From positions 1,240,001 to 1,304,000 of the forward strand of contig NZ_CP060010.1 of NCBI RefSeq assembly GCF_017798205.1: a DNA stretch of 64,000 nucleotides, given 5' to 3'. Origin of the DNA: Cognatishimia activa. GTDB lineage: Bacteria > Pseudomonadota > Alphaproteobacteria > Rhodobacterales > Rhodobacteraceae. Under the pieces are notes generated by a model that saw only the letters and a program-made list of their open reading frames with translations, was not told where the DNA came from and made no database searches. Shown in pieces: positions 54,902 to 64,000 of this stretch. Numbering within the stretch: position 1 is the stretch's first letter; each line of letters opens with the position of its first letter. The position numbers and the translations under genes were made by a program.

Positions 54902-57900
54902 TCAAGCAGCTAGCGCCCTATGGAGTGCGTCATTCACCAATTCTTGAGGCAAAAGCATGAGTTCGGTTGATTTCGTCCACAAAAGCGCGGTCTCGATGCG
55001 GCGATCAGGATAGACCTGCGCAAGGGCGTGGGCATAGGCGCCCATCTGACGCATGAGGCCTTCGGGCACCGTGTCCACGCTTTGTGGCACGACCGCATTT
55101 GTCTTGAAATCGATCGCGAGAATGCGGTCCGGCGTGACGATCAAACGGTCGATTGTGCCGTGCAGTCGGTTTGACCCCAGATGTGCAGAAATGGAAACCT
55201 CGACCAGGGCATCTTCGGCAAATACATGGGTCAGATGTTCGCTTTTGAGAACACGCGCCGCCTCTGTCAGCAGGGTGGTATCTGCTGGGTCCGCATCCGT
55301 GAGGTCGAGGATGTGCTGTGCGGCACATTCCCAGTCCTCTGGCGGGTGATTTGGGAGGTTTTCCAGCAATGCATGGATAGCAGACCCTCTTGCTTTGGCC
55401 GTTTCTTCGTCTAATCCGGCCTCTCCGGCCAAAGCCTTGGCGCCACCCAGCTCAGAGGGGCTGAGTGTCTTGGAAGGTGTAGTCACCATCGGGGCATCTT
55501 GGGCAAAAACAGGCTCTAATTCACCAGAATTCGCTATTTTGGCCGAAGGCGCGTCCTCGATGGGTCCACCCCAATCCCCATGCGAATACCGAAGCCCCTG
55601 CCCGATCAAAAAATCCTGCGGAACCGCTCCCGCCGATTTCATCCCCGCTTCGATGGTCTGGTACCAAGTCTCGCCAGATTTATCCAAATCCCCGGCGGCC
55701 GCCACGACCAGCCATTTCTCTGCGCGGGTCATGGCGACATAAAGCAGCCGTTGCCGTTCCTCCATCTGACGATCCGCCAAGGCCACTCTGCGCTCGGAAA
55801 CCGCCTCGGGCATCTCGGCACTTGGTCCGGTCCACAACGGCACCCCATCTGCATCAAGGATCGCCGGCGCGCTGGGCCGGTTGCGCTTGCCGGTGTCGGG
55901 CAGAATTACAATCGGCGCTTCAAGCCCTTTAGAGCCATGCACCGTCATCACGCGAATACGGTCTTCGGCGGAATCCATCTGACGTTTGATTTCCAGATCA
56001 TCTGTTTCCATCCAAACCAGAAAGCCGGTCAGACTGGGCACGGAAGACCGCTCATAAGCCAGCGCCTGACTCAAAAGCGAATTGATCCCGTCCTCAGCCT
56101 CGGACCCCAGCCGTGACAAGAGTTTCGCACGGCCTTTGTGGCGGGTCAGAATGCGCTCGATTAGGTCGTAAGGCCGCAAGAAATCGGTTTGCCCCATGAG
56201 ATCGCCGAGGATCTCCATGGTTTCCGGAAACTCGTCGCCTCGATCGCGCAGCGCTTGCCACAATAACGGCACCTCACGACGGTGCGCGAGGTCGAACAGC
56301 GCCTGCTCGCTCCAGCCAAAGAGTGGTGACCTTAGCACCGTTGCCAAAGAGAGGCTGTCTTCCGGCGTGGAGAGGAAGCTCAACAAGGCTGCTAGGTCGC
56401 GCACCGCGAGCTCGGCTCCGACTTTCAGCCGGTCTGCCCCCGCGATGGGCAGGTCCGCGGCTTTGCAGGCGCGGATGATTTCTTGGAACAGGTCAGAGCG
56501 GCGTTGCACGAGGATTAGAAAGTCTCCAGCCCGCACCCTGCGTTGGCTGTAGACCCCGGTTTCATCCTTGCCAGCGGGAATTGTAGCGCCCGTCGCGATC
56601 ATGCGTTTGATTTGATCCGCAATCATGCGCGCCAAGTGAACCGTGTGATGCATTTCCGAAAGTCGGTCGACGGGATCGAACCAGTCGCCCTCTTCCGCTT
56701 TTGCTGTAGGTTCAATCACAGGCCACAGATCGACCCGCCCCGGCATGTCGCTGTTAAACGCAATGTGCTGCTCGAAATCCGTGTCCGCGCGCAGCTTAAA
56801 GCATTCATCGACCACCCGAAGGATTGCATAGGACGACCGAAACGAATGTTCGAGTTCGGATTTCTGCAACGGCGTTCGCGAGCCATCCAGCCGCGCCGCG
56901 AACTCTTCGCGCATGCGATCAAACTCGGCGGGGTCGGCCCCCTGGAAGGAATAGATCGACTGCTTCTTGTCCCCGACGACGAAGATCGTACGCGGATGCT
57001 CTGCGTCATGCGCGCCTTCGCCAGACGTGAATTCTTGCGCCAAGCGCTCGATGACCTGCCATTGCTCGGGGCTGGTATCCTGCGCCTCGTCGACCAGAAT
57101 GTGATCGATGCCACCGTCCAAACGATACAGAACCCAAGCGGCCACGGCTGGATCATTCAGCAAATCACGTGCCCGTAAGATCAGGTCGTCAAAGTCCAGC
57201 CAACCCAATTTTTGCTTTTGATTTTCATACCTTTTGACGAAGGCATGACCAAAGCGCCAAAGCGCTAAGGATCGTTGGGCATTTGCCAGGGCCAACCGCT
57301 TGGGACGCGCCTCTTCGACCCGCGCCATTAACTTGTTCAGTTTTTCCGTCAGGTCGGGGTAGTCCGACTGCAATTTCTTGGTTGGTATAGACCCTATCTT
57401 AGCAGAAAACGGCGTTTTCTTGATAAGACACACGTCTTCGAGGATACTCAAATCCCCATAGTCGAAATCAGAGACTTTTTCGAGTTTGGACGCATTTTTC
57501 TGATCAGTTACACTCCCTGTTTTCATCGCAGCGATGAGGGCACTAAAGAGCGACGCCTCGTCGCCCAAAAACACCTCAGAGGCGATGACATTTTCGGACA
57601 TTTGAGGATCGATCCCCAATGCTGCACAGATTGCTTCCCAGGATGGATCCTGCACAAAGGCCGCGCTGTGTTTCGCGATATCCGCCGAGATCTGTTGGAA
57701 ATCCGTTCCAGTAAAGACCTGAGCAAATTGCGCCACAAGTTCCGCGTCATCCCCCCCTGCCAACTCTTCGACAATCGACTCGCGCAAGAGCGTTGCCGCG
57801 CGATCCTCCATCTCTCGAAACAGAGGCGACACACCGGCCTCTAACGGAAACCGGCGCAGCAACGACGCGCAGAAAGAATGGATGGTTTGGATCTTCAGCC

Positions 57901-58249
57901 CGCCCGGCGTTTCAATCGCGCGCGCAAACAACGTCCGAGCATCCCGCAGTCTGGCGCGGTCTACGGGGCCATCGATGCCCAGCTCTTCCAGCTCATGCCG
58001 CAGCTCGCGATCATCCTTCATGGCCCAGGCACCAAGACGTTTGAACAGACGGTTCTGCATCTCGGATGCAGCGGCTTTGGTGTAGGTCAGGCAGAGAATA
58101 TGCTGAGGCTCGACCCCTTGCAGCAAAAGCCGTGCCACGCGATCCGTTAAAACCCGCGTCTTACCGCTGCCCGCGTTTGCATTCAGCCATGTCGAGGCCC
58201 GTGGCTGGGCCGCTTGGACCTGTCGGCGTGTTGCATCGTTCATCTTCAC
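54902..58249 (-). CDS. addA: Double-strand break repair helicase AddA
   Basis: Helicase/nuclease subunit of AddAB, which processes DNA double-strand ends for RecA-dependent repair. It has about 1115 residues. Walker A is ANAGSGKTRVLTDR, helicase motifs VDEAQDTSPEQW, VVGDKKQSIYSFQGADP, VMTVHGSKGLEA and RLLYVAMTRAEKWL follow, and the C-terminal nuclease has AIDFKTNAV. The start is GTG at 58249, six bases after GGAGGA and overlapping the addB stop as GTGA. An ATG two codons later is the alternative. Confidence 0.95.
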   Translation of the reverse strand: MKMNDATRRQVQAAQPRASTWLNANAGSGKTRVLTDRVARLLLQGVEPQHILCLTYTKAAASEMQNRLFKRLGAWAMKDDRELRHELEELGIDGPVDRARLRDARTLFARAIETPGGLKIQTIHSFCASLLRRFPLEAGVSPLFREMEDRAATLLRESIVEELAGGDDAELVAQFAQVFTGTDFQQISADIAKHSAAFVQDPSWEAICAALGIDPQMSENVIASEVFLGDEASLFSALIAAMKTGSVTDQKNASKLEKVSDFDYGDLSILEDVCLIKKTPFSAKIGSIPTKKLQSDYPDLTEKLNKLMARVEEARPKRLALANAQRSLALWRFGHAFVKRYENQKQKLGWLDFDDLILRARDLLNDPAVAAWVLYRLDGGIDHILVDEAQDTSPEQWQVIERLAQEFTSGEGAHDAEHPRTIFVVGDKKQSIYSFQGADPAEFDRMREEFAARLDGSRTPLQKSELEHSFRSSYAILRVVDECFKLRADTDFEQHIAFNSDMPGRVDLWPVIEPTAKAEEGDWFDPVDRLSEMHHTVHLARMIADQIKRMIATGATIPAGKDETGVYSQRRVRAGDFLILVQRRSDLFQEIIRACKAADLPIAGADRLKVGAELAVRDLAALLSFLSTPEDSLSLATVLRSPLFGWSEQALFDLAHRREVPLLWQALRDRGDEFPETMEILGDLMGQTDFLRPYDLIERILTRHKGRAKLLSRLGSEAEDGINSLLSQALAYERSSVPSLTGFLVWMETDDLEIKRQMDSAEDRIRVMTVHGSKGLEAPIVILPDTGKRNRPSAPAILDADGVPLWTGPSAEMPEAVSERRVALADRQMEERQRLLYVAMTRAEKWLVVAAAGDLDKSGETWYQTIEAGMKSAGAVPQDFLIGQGLRYSHGDWGGPIEDAPSAKIANSGELEPVFAQDAPMVTTPSKTLSPSELGGAKALAGEAGLDEETAKARGSAIHALLENLPNHPPEDWECAAQHILDLTDADPADTTLLTEAARVLKSEHLTHVFAEDALVEVSISAHLGSNRLHGTIDRLIVTPDRILAIDFKTNAVVPQSVDTVPEGLMRQMGAYAHALAQVYPDRRIETALLWTKSTELMLLPQELVNDALHRALAA

Positions 58250-61176
58250 GTCAGATCCTCCGGCTTGGGCGCGTCGGTCACTTCCCATTCCCCAAATCGC
58301 GCGAGCTGGTCATAGTCACCGATGTCCGTATCCTTGCGCAGCGCGCGGCGGGCCGTGTAGCCCTGCTCGGGATCCTGGTATTTCGTGATCAATTGCTCGA
58401 ATTCGGTCCAGATCTGCGCAGGCGGCGTGTCAACCAAAGGCGCAGCAACGTCCTTCGGAGTATTCCCAAGACCAAGGTAAATCGCGGCCACCACTTCGGA
58501 CGGGGTGATGCCCTCAAACCCGCCGCGTTCTGCCATCGCAGCCTCAAGCAACAGCTGCTTGTCAAAGAACTTTTGTTCCTCGGGCGACGGGGGTGTTCCG
58601 GTCTTGTAGTCATAGATCAGCAGATTGCCGTTTTCATCACGGTCGATCCGGTCGGCCGTGCCACTCAGAGTGAATCCCAGATGGGGGATTTCTGACCGAG
58701 CACGGGTTTCAAACCCGGCGGGTTTGGCGTGTTTGCGACGAGAGGTTTCGCCCGCGATAAAATGCCCAGAGACGCGTTCCATGCGGGAAATCCAGAGGGC
58801 GCGAGCCGCGTTCCAGGGTACGTTTTCTGCAAGAATAGTCTCTGAAATCTGCATCAAATGCGCGTGGGTCAGATTGTTTGGGTCTGCGTCTACGTCTTTG
58901 ACGAATTGCTCCAGGACCTCATGCACCACGATGCCACGCAGCAGGGCATCAGGCAGCTTCATGAGTGGATCCAAGGTACGCAAGCTTAGGACATGTTTTG
59001 CGTAAATAGCATAGGGGTCGCGGATCAGCCGTTTGATCTCTGTCACGGACAATCGTGTCGGCCGCGCGCTGACAGGCGGCCGCGGGGCGGGGCGGTGCGC
59101 CGGCTCAGTTTGTGCGACGGCTTCGAGTTGCGCCACGCGGTCAAGCCAAGTGGCGCCACGTGATCGCATAGCCGTCAGAGCATCCGGTCCGCCTTGCTCC
59201 CTCAGACCGGACAAAAGGTTGGCGAGGCGGTTGATCCAGCGCGAAGGAACGGTTTCCGCCTCATCTGAACGGATAGAGCGCGTCAACCAGACCTCTTTCG
59301 CGCCAATTGCCTGCTGGAAGTCATGTGCGGACAGGCCAATACGACGCTCCGGCAGCAAAAGCCCTGCGTCATGGCGCATTTTTCGGTTGAGCCACGGGTC
59401 AGGTGATGGGCTTTCGGGCCAACTGCCCTCATTGAGCCCACCAAGGATTAAAAGTTCCGCACCCTGCACCCGCGCTTCGAGGGTGCCCCAGATCAGGATA
59501 TATGGATGCGGTGCGTCACGATCCCGAACTTCGCCGCGCGACAAGACCGCGCCAAACAGGTCGGCATAATCGCCCGCCGTCATCTCGCCAGCATAGCCCG
59601 CGTTGGACTGTAGTTGCGAGACAATGCGGATCGCCTCGCGACCGGCTTTCTCGTCCCAAAGACCGCCGCTGCCGTCCGCTGCGGTAGATCCCCGCGCGAT
59701 CCGTTCAGCCAAATCGAGGTGTGCTGTGACGCGAGCGTCCAGCGAAATCTCTTCGAGCGAAACCTGATCGCAGAAATGCGATGCAAGCCACTGCAACCAG
59801 TCCGAGGCATCTTTCTGTCCGGCACCGAAAGCCGTGAGCTTTTCGGCCGTCGGAAAGGTGATCCCCTTGCGGCGAAGGTAAAGTTCGAGGTCTCGCGTCA
59901 AACGAAGGTGCGTATTGCGGTCAGAACCCGAATGCGTCAGTGGGTGCTTAAGCAGGGTCAGCAAAGCCTCTGACGTCAATTCCTGCTGAAACAGAGCCGA
60001 AACATGCCGTAAAAACCGCCCCGGAGGAGACAATTGCAAAGGCGTACCCGCCGAGTCATCTGGCAAGATATTCCAACGATCCAATGCGGCTGTGACCTGG
60101 CGGGTTAGCATCCGGTCGGGCGTGATCAAAGCCGCAGTCACGCCATCCTCGGCAGCTTGCCTTAGTCGCATGGCAATGGCGAGGGCTTCATCGCGCATTG
60201 ATCCCGCTTCGACCAAAGTGATGTCTTCGCAGGCCGCGTGCAGATCAGTCAGACTTGGGCCTTCTGACAGCCATTGGTCTGTGACCGGCGCTGGGCGAAG
60301 GGCCAGCGACACAAGCCGATTACGCGCGGGGCTTGGCGCTTGGATCTCGGTCCAGGGTTGAACATCCATGGGCGACATGTCCAAACCACGCAGGATTTTG
60401 TTGAACCGATATTGCGGGTGATCCTCTGCCGAGAGTGCATCCCCAAGCGTCGCCCAAACAGAGGCCGGGGTATCAAAATCGAACCCGGGCAGGATCAATG
60501 CCCCCTGCGGCAGCCGCGCGATAGCCTGCATCAGCAACATTGTCGTGCCCCGCGAACCTGTTGAGCCCGCCAAAATCACCGGATGATCCGGTGGCGCGAC
60601 CTCCCACTGGGCGATTAGCGCCTCGACGATCTGTCTTTGGCGGGATTCGGCGTCTGGTTCTTCTGCGACGGTGGCTAGAAACCGACGCGCAATGCCAAAG
60701 AATTGCTGCGCCCGTTCCCAATGGCCCGATTGATCGCTGATATCCAACGCGGCAATGGCGTCCGGCGACACACCCTCGCCGTTCATTTCATCCATGAGCG
60801 TCGCAAGACTGTCAGCCAGATCAAAAAGCGACGCGCGCGGAGCGAGGTCGGGTTGTTGCTCCAAAAGCCGTGCGATGATCTGGGTCAGTTCGAACCGTCG
60901 ACGCAAAGGATTGACCGCGGGCGGCAAAGGGGTCTTGAGCGACTGCCCAAGGCTGGTCAGCAGCTTGACCCGCGGCAAGAGCATCGGCGGACCCTGATCA
61001 AACAATTGCCGCATCCGCCGCGCCATCCGCTGGGTGTTAACGATGACCTCAACACGCGCCATAGCCTCGGGGGGGTGGGACTGCATCCGCGCCTTGAGAC
61101 CCTCGATCAGAGCACGCGGAAAATCGACGCCGGGCGCGACGCCAAAGACGTTCGGCTTGCCTGTGATTTCAAACAT
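58246..61176 (-). CDS. addB: Double-strand break repair protein AddB
   Basis: Partner of AddA, 976 residues. It keeps a UvrD-like fold with a degenerate P-loop region (LAGSTGSRGTTMLLMQAIA) and a C-terminal PD-(D/E)XK nuclease (LLIYDYKTGTPP). The proteobacterial AddB lineage often lacks the iron-sulfur cysteines of Bacillus AddB, and I do not see them here. ATG at 61176 overlaps the murU gene by 8 bp. Confidence 0.92.
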   Translation of the reverse strand: MFEITGKPNVFGVAPGVDFPRALIEGLKARMQSHPPEAMARVEVIVNTQRMARRMRQLFDQGPPMLLPRVKLLTSLGQSLKTPLPPAVNPLRRRFELTQIIARLLEQQPDLAPRASLFDLADSLATLMDEMNGEGVSPDAIAALDISDQSGHWERAQQFFGIARRFLATVAEEPDAESRQRQIVEALIAQWEVAPPDHPVILAGSTGSRGTTMLLMQAIARLPQGALILPGFDFDTPASVWATLGDALSAEDHPQYRFNKILRGLDMSPMDVQPWTEIQAPSPARNRLVSLALRPAPVTDQWLSEGPSLTDLHAACEDITLVEAGSMRDEALAIAMRLRQAAEDGVTAALITPDRMLTRQVTAALDRWNILPDDSAGTPLQLSPPGRFLRHVSALFQQELTSEALLTLLKHPLTHSGSDRNTHLRLTRDLELYLRRKGITFPTAEKLTAFGAGQKDASDWLQWLASHFCDQVSLEEISLDARVTAHLDLAERIARGSTAADGSGGLWDEKAGREAIRIVSQLQSNAGYAGEMTAGDYADLFGAVLSRGEVRDRDAPHPYILIWGTLEARVQGAELLILGGLNEGSWPESPSPDPWLNRKMRHDAGLLLPERRIGLSAHDFQQAIGAKEVWLTRSIRSDEAETVPSRWINRLANLLSGLREQGGPDALTAMRSRGATWLDRVAQLEAVAQTEPAHRPAPRPPVSARPTRLSVTEIKRLIRDPYAIYAKHVLSLRTLDPLMKLPDALLRGIVVHEVLEQFVKDVDADPNNLTHAHLMQISETILAENVPWNAARALWISRMERVSGHFIAGETSRRKHAKPAGFETRARSEIPHLGFTLSGTADRIDRDENGNLLIYDYKTGTPPSPEEQKFFDKQLLLEAAMAERGGFEGITPSEVVAAIYLGLGNTPKDVAAPLVDTPPAQIWTEFEQLITKYQDPEQGYTARRALRKDTDIGDYDQLARFGEWEVTDAPKPEDLT

Positions 61177-61861
61177 CTTGCCCCCTCAAAAGCCCTTCGG
61201 CCAACGCGATCCCGTCCGGGTGTCCGACGTCGCACCATCGTCCAGGGTAGTCCAGCCCAAAGAGCCGCTTGTCCTGCGCAATCTGATCCCAGATTTCATT
61301 CAGCGAGAATGTTCGATTTGGATGGGCTTTTACGCGGTCTGTTTTAATGATCTGAACGCCACCATAGACGAATTCGCCTTTTCGGGAAATCATGCCATTT
61401 TCGTCAATACTGAAGTCCCCAGGAGAGACTCTACCAAGGCAATTTTCGACCCTAATACACACTAAAAGCGCATCCATGCGTTTCGGGTTCCACGACTCTA
61501 ACAAAAGACGAAACGGATTGGGACCGTCCCAGATACAATCACTGTTACTGGTGAAAACCGGGGATTGTTTCAAAAATGGCAACGCCGCCTTCAAGCCTCC
61601 TCCGGTATCCAAAATGTCCGGTTTTTCGATGCTGATTTTGACGTCTTTTTCCGCCAAATGATCGACGATTTGATCGGCCAGATAGTGGGCATTTACAACT
61701 GTGATCTCGGGCGAAATGCCGTCAACCAAGTCCAGAGTGTGGTCGATGAGGCCTTTGCCATTTACCTTGATCAAGGGCTTGGGAGTCGAGCGGGTCAGTT
61801 CGCCCATGCGTGTTCCAAAACCAGCGGCAAATATCATCACTGAGGTGGGGGTGTCAGGCAT
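61169..61861 (-). CDS. murU: Nucleotidyltransferase, MurNAc-1-phosphate uridylyltransferase (MurU) type
   Basis: Probable enzyme making UDP-MurNAc from MurNAc-1-phosphate in peptidoglycan recycling. It has 230 residues. The NTP-binding motif is IFAAGFGTRMGELT with TPKPLIKVNGK; DTGGGLK and SNSDCIWDG follow. The neighbouring kinase is AmgK-like, and the amgK-murU pair forms a known recycling bypass in Pseudomonas. It overlaps amgK by 25 bp. Confidence 0.88.
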   Translation of the reverse strand: MPDTPTSVMIFAAGFGTRMGELTRSTPKPLIKVNGKGLIDHTLDLVDGISPEITVVNAHYLADQIVDHLAEKDVKISIEKPDILDTGGGLKAALPFLKQSPVFTSNSDCIWDGPNPFRLLLESWNPKRMDALLVCIRVENCLGRVSPGDFSIDENGMISRKGEFVYGGVQIIKTDRVKAHPNRTFSLNEIWDQIAQDKRLFGLDYPGRWCDVGHPDGIALAEGLLRGQDV

Positions 61862-62844
61862 TCGGTTCTCAGAAAATTCAGGTGAGTCTCGGCGGGAAAT
61901 GGAAGTGTCTCATCCACAATCTTCCGTAGGTCATTGAGGTCCGGATGCGCCAAATCGCGCTCCAGATACGCCCAGACTCGCGGAATGAAATCGACATAGC
62001 TGGGCCGGTGCAGCAGACGCGACAGACGCGCAAACATACCGATGATGCGCAGGTTGCGAATGGCTCCGAGGGCTGCATAGGTTGTGGTAAACTCATCCTC
62101 ACTGATCGAGGCGCGTTTTCGAAAGTAGGTGCACATCTCCAGTTCGAAATCAGGAGAAATATCCCGCCGCGCATCTTGCAACAGAGACACCACATCGAAG
62201 GCGGGGTGCCCCAGCATTGCATCCTGGAAATCCAACAGACCGGCTCTTGATGTGCCGCTACGCTGGGGAAGCCACATAATGTTCTCTGCGTGAAAGTCTC
62301 GTAGCATCAAGCAGCTTGGCTTCGGGAGCAGGTTGTTTGCGAGCGCCTCAACCAAGTCCACAATCGACTGCCCCAAGGCGTCGCGTTCTCCGGTACTGGC
62401 GGGCGCGTACCATTGCCATGCTGTGGCGGCGAGCTCTCCGAGATGCGCCGCGTCACAAATGGGTAAGCCTTGCGGCGCTGGATGTGCCTGCAGATGCAAC
62501 ACAGCATCAAGAGCTATCGGATAGCGACTGCCTTGATCGCCGGGCATGTCCGCGAAACGCAGGTCACCAAAGTCCTCCAGGACCAAAAAGCCTGGGGCTT
62601 CTGCATAGATTTCTGGAGCAGACAGGTGGATCTTCCGTAAATGGCGGCCGATCTTCAGGAATCGTGCCATTTCATCTGACGGAGCTTGGGATGCATCCAT
62701 CAAAATGGCCGTGTCCCGGGTCTGCTTGGTCAGACGAAAGTATTTACGCGCGGATGCGTCTTGGGTCAGCGCGGCTATTGCGGCCGAAGCCCAATCGGAG
62801 TTCGCAAGAAAGCGCGCACCCTCGGGGTGAAGATCAGAGGTCAT
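61837..62844 (-). CDS. amgK: Aminoglycoside phosphotransferase-fold sugar kinase, AmgK type
   Basis: Probable anomeric MurNAc/GlcNAc kinase feeding MurU. It has 335 residues. The kinase catalytic loop is MLRDFHAENIMWLP (with Asp and Asn) and the metal motif LLDFQDAMLGHP. The ATG at 62844 (MTSDLHPEGARF) overlaps the tsaE stop by 11 bp; the open frame to 62901 is less likely. Assignment rests on the adjacent murU. Confidence 0.86.
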   Translation of the reverse strand: MTSDLHPEGARFLANSDWASAAIAALTQDASARKYFRLTKQTRDTAILMDASQAPSDEMARFLKIGRHLRKIHLSAPEIYAEAPGFLVLEDFGDLRFADMPGDQGSRYPIALDAVLHLQAHPAPQGLPICDAAHLGELAATAWQWYAPASTGERDALGQSIVDLVEALANNLLPKPSCLMLRDFHAENIMWLPQRSGTSRAGLLDFQDAMLGHPAFDVVSLLQDARRDISPDFELEMCTYFRKRASISEDEFTTTYAALGAIRNLRIIGMFARLSRLLHRPSYVDFIPRVWAYLERDLAHPDLNDLRKIVDETLPFPAETHLNFLRTECLTPPPQ

Positions 62845-63310
62845 CCAGACCTGCGAGTTTTTCGTCCCATTTCGCAGCCTCCCATGTGAAGGTGAGCGCA
62901 CGTTGGCCGGGATGTTCTGTCATACGCATGGATACCGAAAGGGCCGAGGACGGCGCAAGCTCCGCCAGACGGTCGGGCCATTCGACCAGACATAGCGCAT
63001 CGCTGAACGCGTCAATCAGGCCCAGTTCGACCACCTCGTCCGGACTGGTCAACCGATAGAGATCCGCGTGCCAGATTTCGAATTGATACACCTCATAGAT
63101 CTGGACCAGAGTAAAGGTCGGCGACGGAACATCCTCTGGCTCTGGCAAAAGGCTTTGGATCAGTGCGCGTGCAAAATGGGTTTTTCCAGCGCCGATATCA
63201 CCGGTGAACAGCAGCACGTCGCCCGCACTCAGACGCGGTGCGATGGTTTTTGCCAGCTGGGTGGTGGCATCCGGTTCGGTTAAGTCGAGCGAAAAATTGC
63301 GCTGGGTCAT
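62834..63310 (-). CDS. tsaE: tRNA threonylcarbamoyladenosine biosynthesis protein TsaE
   Basis: ATPase required for t6A modification of tRNA. It has 158 residues. The P-loop is FTGDIGAGKTHFARALIQ, and VPSPTFTLVQIYE and the HADLYRL and VVEWPDR motifs are diagnostic. It leads the operon with amgK, murU, addB and addA. Confidence 0.95.
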   Translation of the reverse strand: MTQRNFSLDLTEPDATTQLAKTIAPRLSAGDVLLFTGDIGAGKTHFARALIQSLLPEPEDVPSPTFTLVQIYEVYQFEIWHADLYRLTSPDEVVELGLIDAFSDALCLVEWPDRLAELAPSSALSVSMRMTEHPGQRALTFTWEAAKWDEKLAGLDDL

Positions 63311-63355
63311 AGTGCAAAGATACTACGCCCTGCCTCACCTGCAACCAGCAAGCGC

Positions 63356-64000
63356 CTAGTTGGTTGTGAGTTTTTTTGCGTCGATTGGGACCGGCACGGT
63401 GCCTTCGTGAAATGTCAGAATAGTGTAACCACCCATGATCGGATCCGCTTGAATTCGCAAGATCTTGCCGGACTCCTGATTCAACTCGCGAACCCAGCCA
63501 TGTCGATCGTGATATAGGCGCAAATAGTTACTGAGGCTCCCGATTATCAGAGTCTCTTTCACCTTATCTTGCCAAATCTTCTCGAAATCGACCCAGGTGA
63601 AATTTGCGATGGAGCTGTCAGGGTCGACATGCCACATCTTTTGGAAAGCGGCATTGGTCATCGAGAAACTCCCTCCGGGGGAGACAACGGCGATTGCTGA
63701 GGGAAGATTGTTGATGACGGCTTTTGTGATGTCCAATTGCGCACGAAATCGCCTCTCCAGAGACAGTTCGGCGCTGATGTCTTCGAACAGAAACGCCACT
63801 GCGCCATTTGGATGCGGGCGTCCAGTAACACGAAAAGTTTCGCCCGATGGCAGTGGCCAGATTTCGCGGTAGCGGTCGTCAGTGGCATCCAGCACCATAT
63901 GCATGATGCGCTCACGCCAAGATCCATAATTGCGTGGCTCGGGGATCATGCGGTCTTGGCGAAGCTTGTCAAAGAAGGCGTTTAGTGTGGGTTCGCCACT
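63356..64000 (-). CDS. PAS-domain protein, partial
   Basis: The frame is open to the window edge (about 214 residues visible), and the N-terminal part is cut off. A PAS domain is evident (WPLPSGETFRVTGRPHPNGAVAFLFEDISAE, then AVINNLPSAIAVVSPGGSFSMTNAAFQKMW), preceded by FFDKLRQDRMIPEPRN. It ends after the second PAS region without a histidine kinase core. It may be a signalling protein or part of a two-component system. An internal ATG at 63949 is not the start. Confidence 0.72.
   Translation of the reverse strand, partial: SGEPTLNAFFDKLRQDRMIPEPRNYGSWRERIMHMVLDATDDRYREIWPLPSGETFRVTGRPHPNGAVAFLFEDISAELSLERRFRAQLDITKAVINNLPSAIAVVSPGGSFSMTNAAFQKMWHVDPDSSIANFTWVDFEKIWQDKVKETLIIGSLSNYLRLYHDRHGWVRELNQESGKILRIQADPIMGGYTILTFHEGTVPVPIDAKKLTTN

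Overview
This window is a core-chromosome segment of an alphaproteobacterium of the order Rhodobacterales (Roseobacter-type). The evidence is the gene content and order: trmE-mnmG-rsmG-parA-parB with parS sites, hemJ next to maf-aroE-coaE-dnaQ, secB, FxsA, a Tim44-like protein, mltA and Smr, hslVU, and addAB with amgK/murU/tsaE. I saw no rRNA, tRNA, insertion sequence, prophage or CRISPR array. Most genes are housekeeping genes with moderately high GC and dense, often overlapping, start/stop junctions. TTG or GTG starts decided by context are frequent.

Layout. 1-3.1 kb: a peptide-type ABC importer (ATPase cut by the window edge, then the two permeases), with proline iminopeptidase upstream. 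4.3-6.0 kb: ubiG, then a CbiM-like membrane protein under a cobalamin riboswitch. 6.1-9.4 kb: a comF-grxC-nitrilase-marR operon ending in a small membrane protein, divergent from a degenerate methyltransferase. 9.5-13.3 kb: hemH, a MAPEG protein, an unlisted 59-residue exported small protein, and two L,D-transpeptidases around a CAP-domain lipoprotein. 13.3-17.4 kb: RNA methyltransferase, cca, CoA-type Nudix hydrolase and hslO. 17.5-29.6 kb: ilvA, argG, an SCP2 protein, exported msrA, maeB, mutS and a TPM protein. 30.0-34.6 kb: hrcA-grpE, then divergent rph-rdgB-hemW-DUF454.

34.7-45.2 kb is the replication/segregation core. On the minus strand run hemJ, rho, trmE, mnmG, rsmG, parA and parB. 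Three perfect 16-bp parS sites lie at 34.67, 36.99 and 38.89 kb. A 413-bp gene-free stretch (42057-42469) holds an AT-rich block and five DnaA-box-like 9-mers and is the probable chromosomal origin. Right of it maf-aroE-coaE-dnaQ run on the plus strand, so transcription diverges from the predicted origin.

45.3-64 kb: secB, FxsA, the Tim44-like/mltA/Smr set, an envelope alpha/beta hydrolase, hslV-hslU-MFS, a DUF1127 protein, a Kps-like protein, and a long minus-strand operon tsaE-amgK-murU-addB-addA with trxA behind it. A PAS-domain protein is cut by the right edge.

The most interesting items are the oriC/parS architecture (including a parS that overlaps the mnmG start), a dispersed repeat of about 27 bp found at gene 3' ends, the short exported protein with a leader hairpin, paired palindromes between dnaQ and secB, and a structured 390-bp AT-rich intergenic region. 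I found no clearly new multi-gene system.
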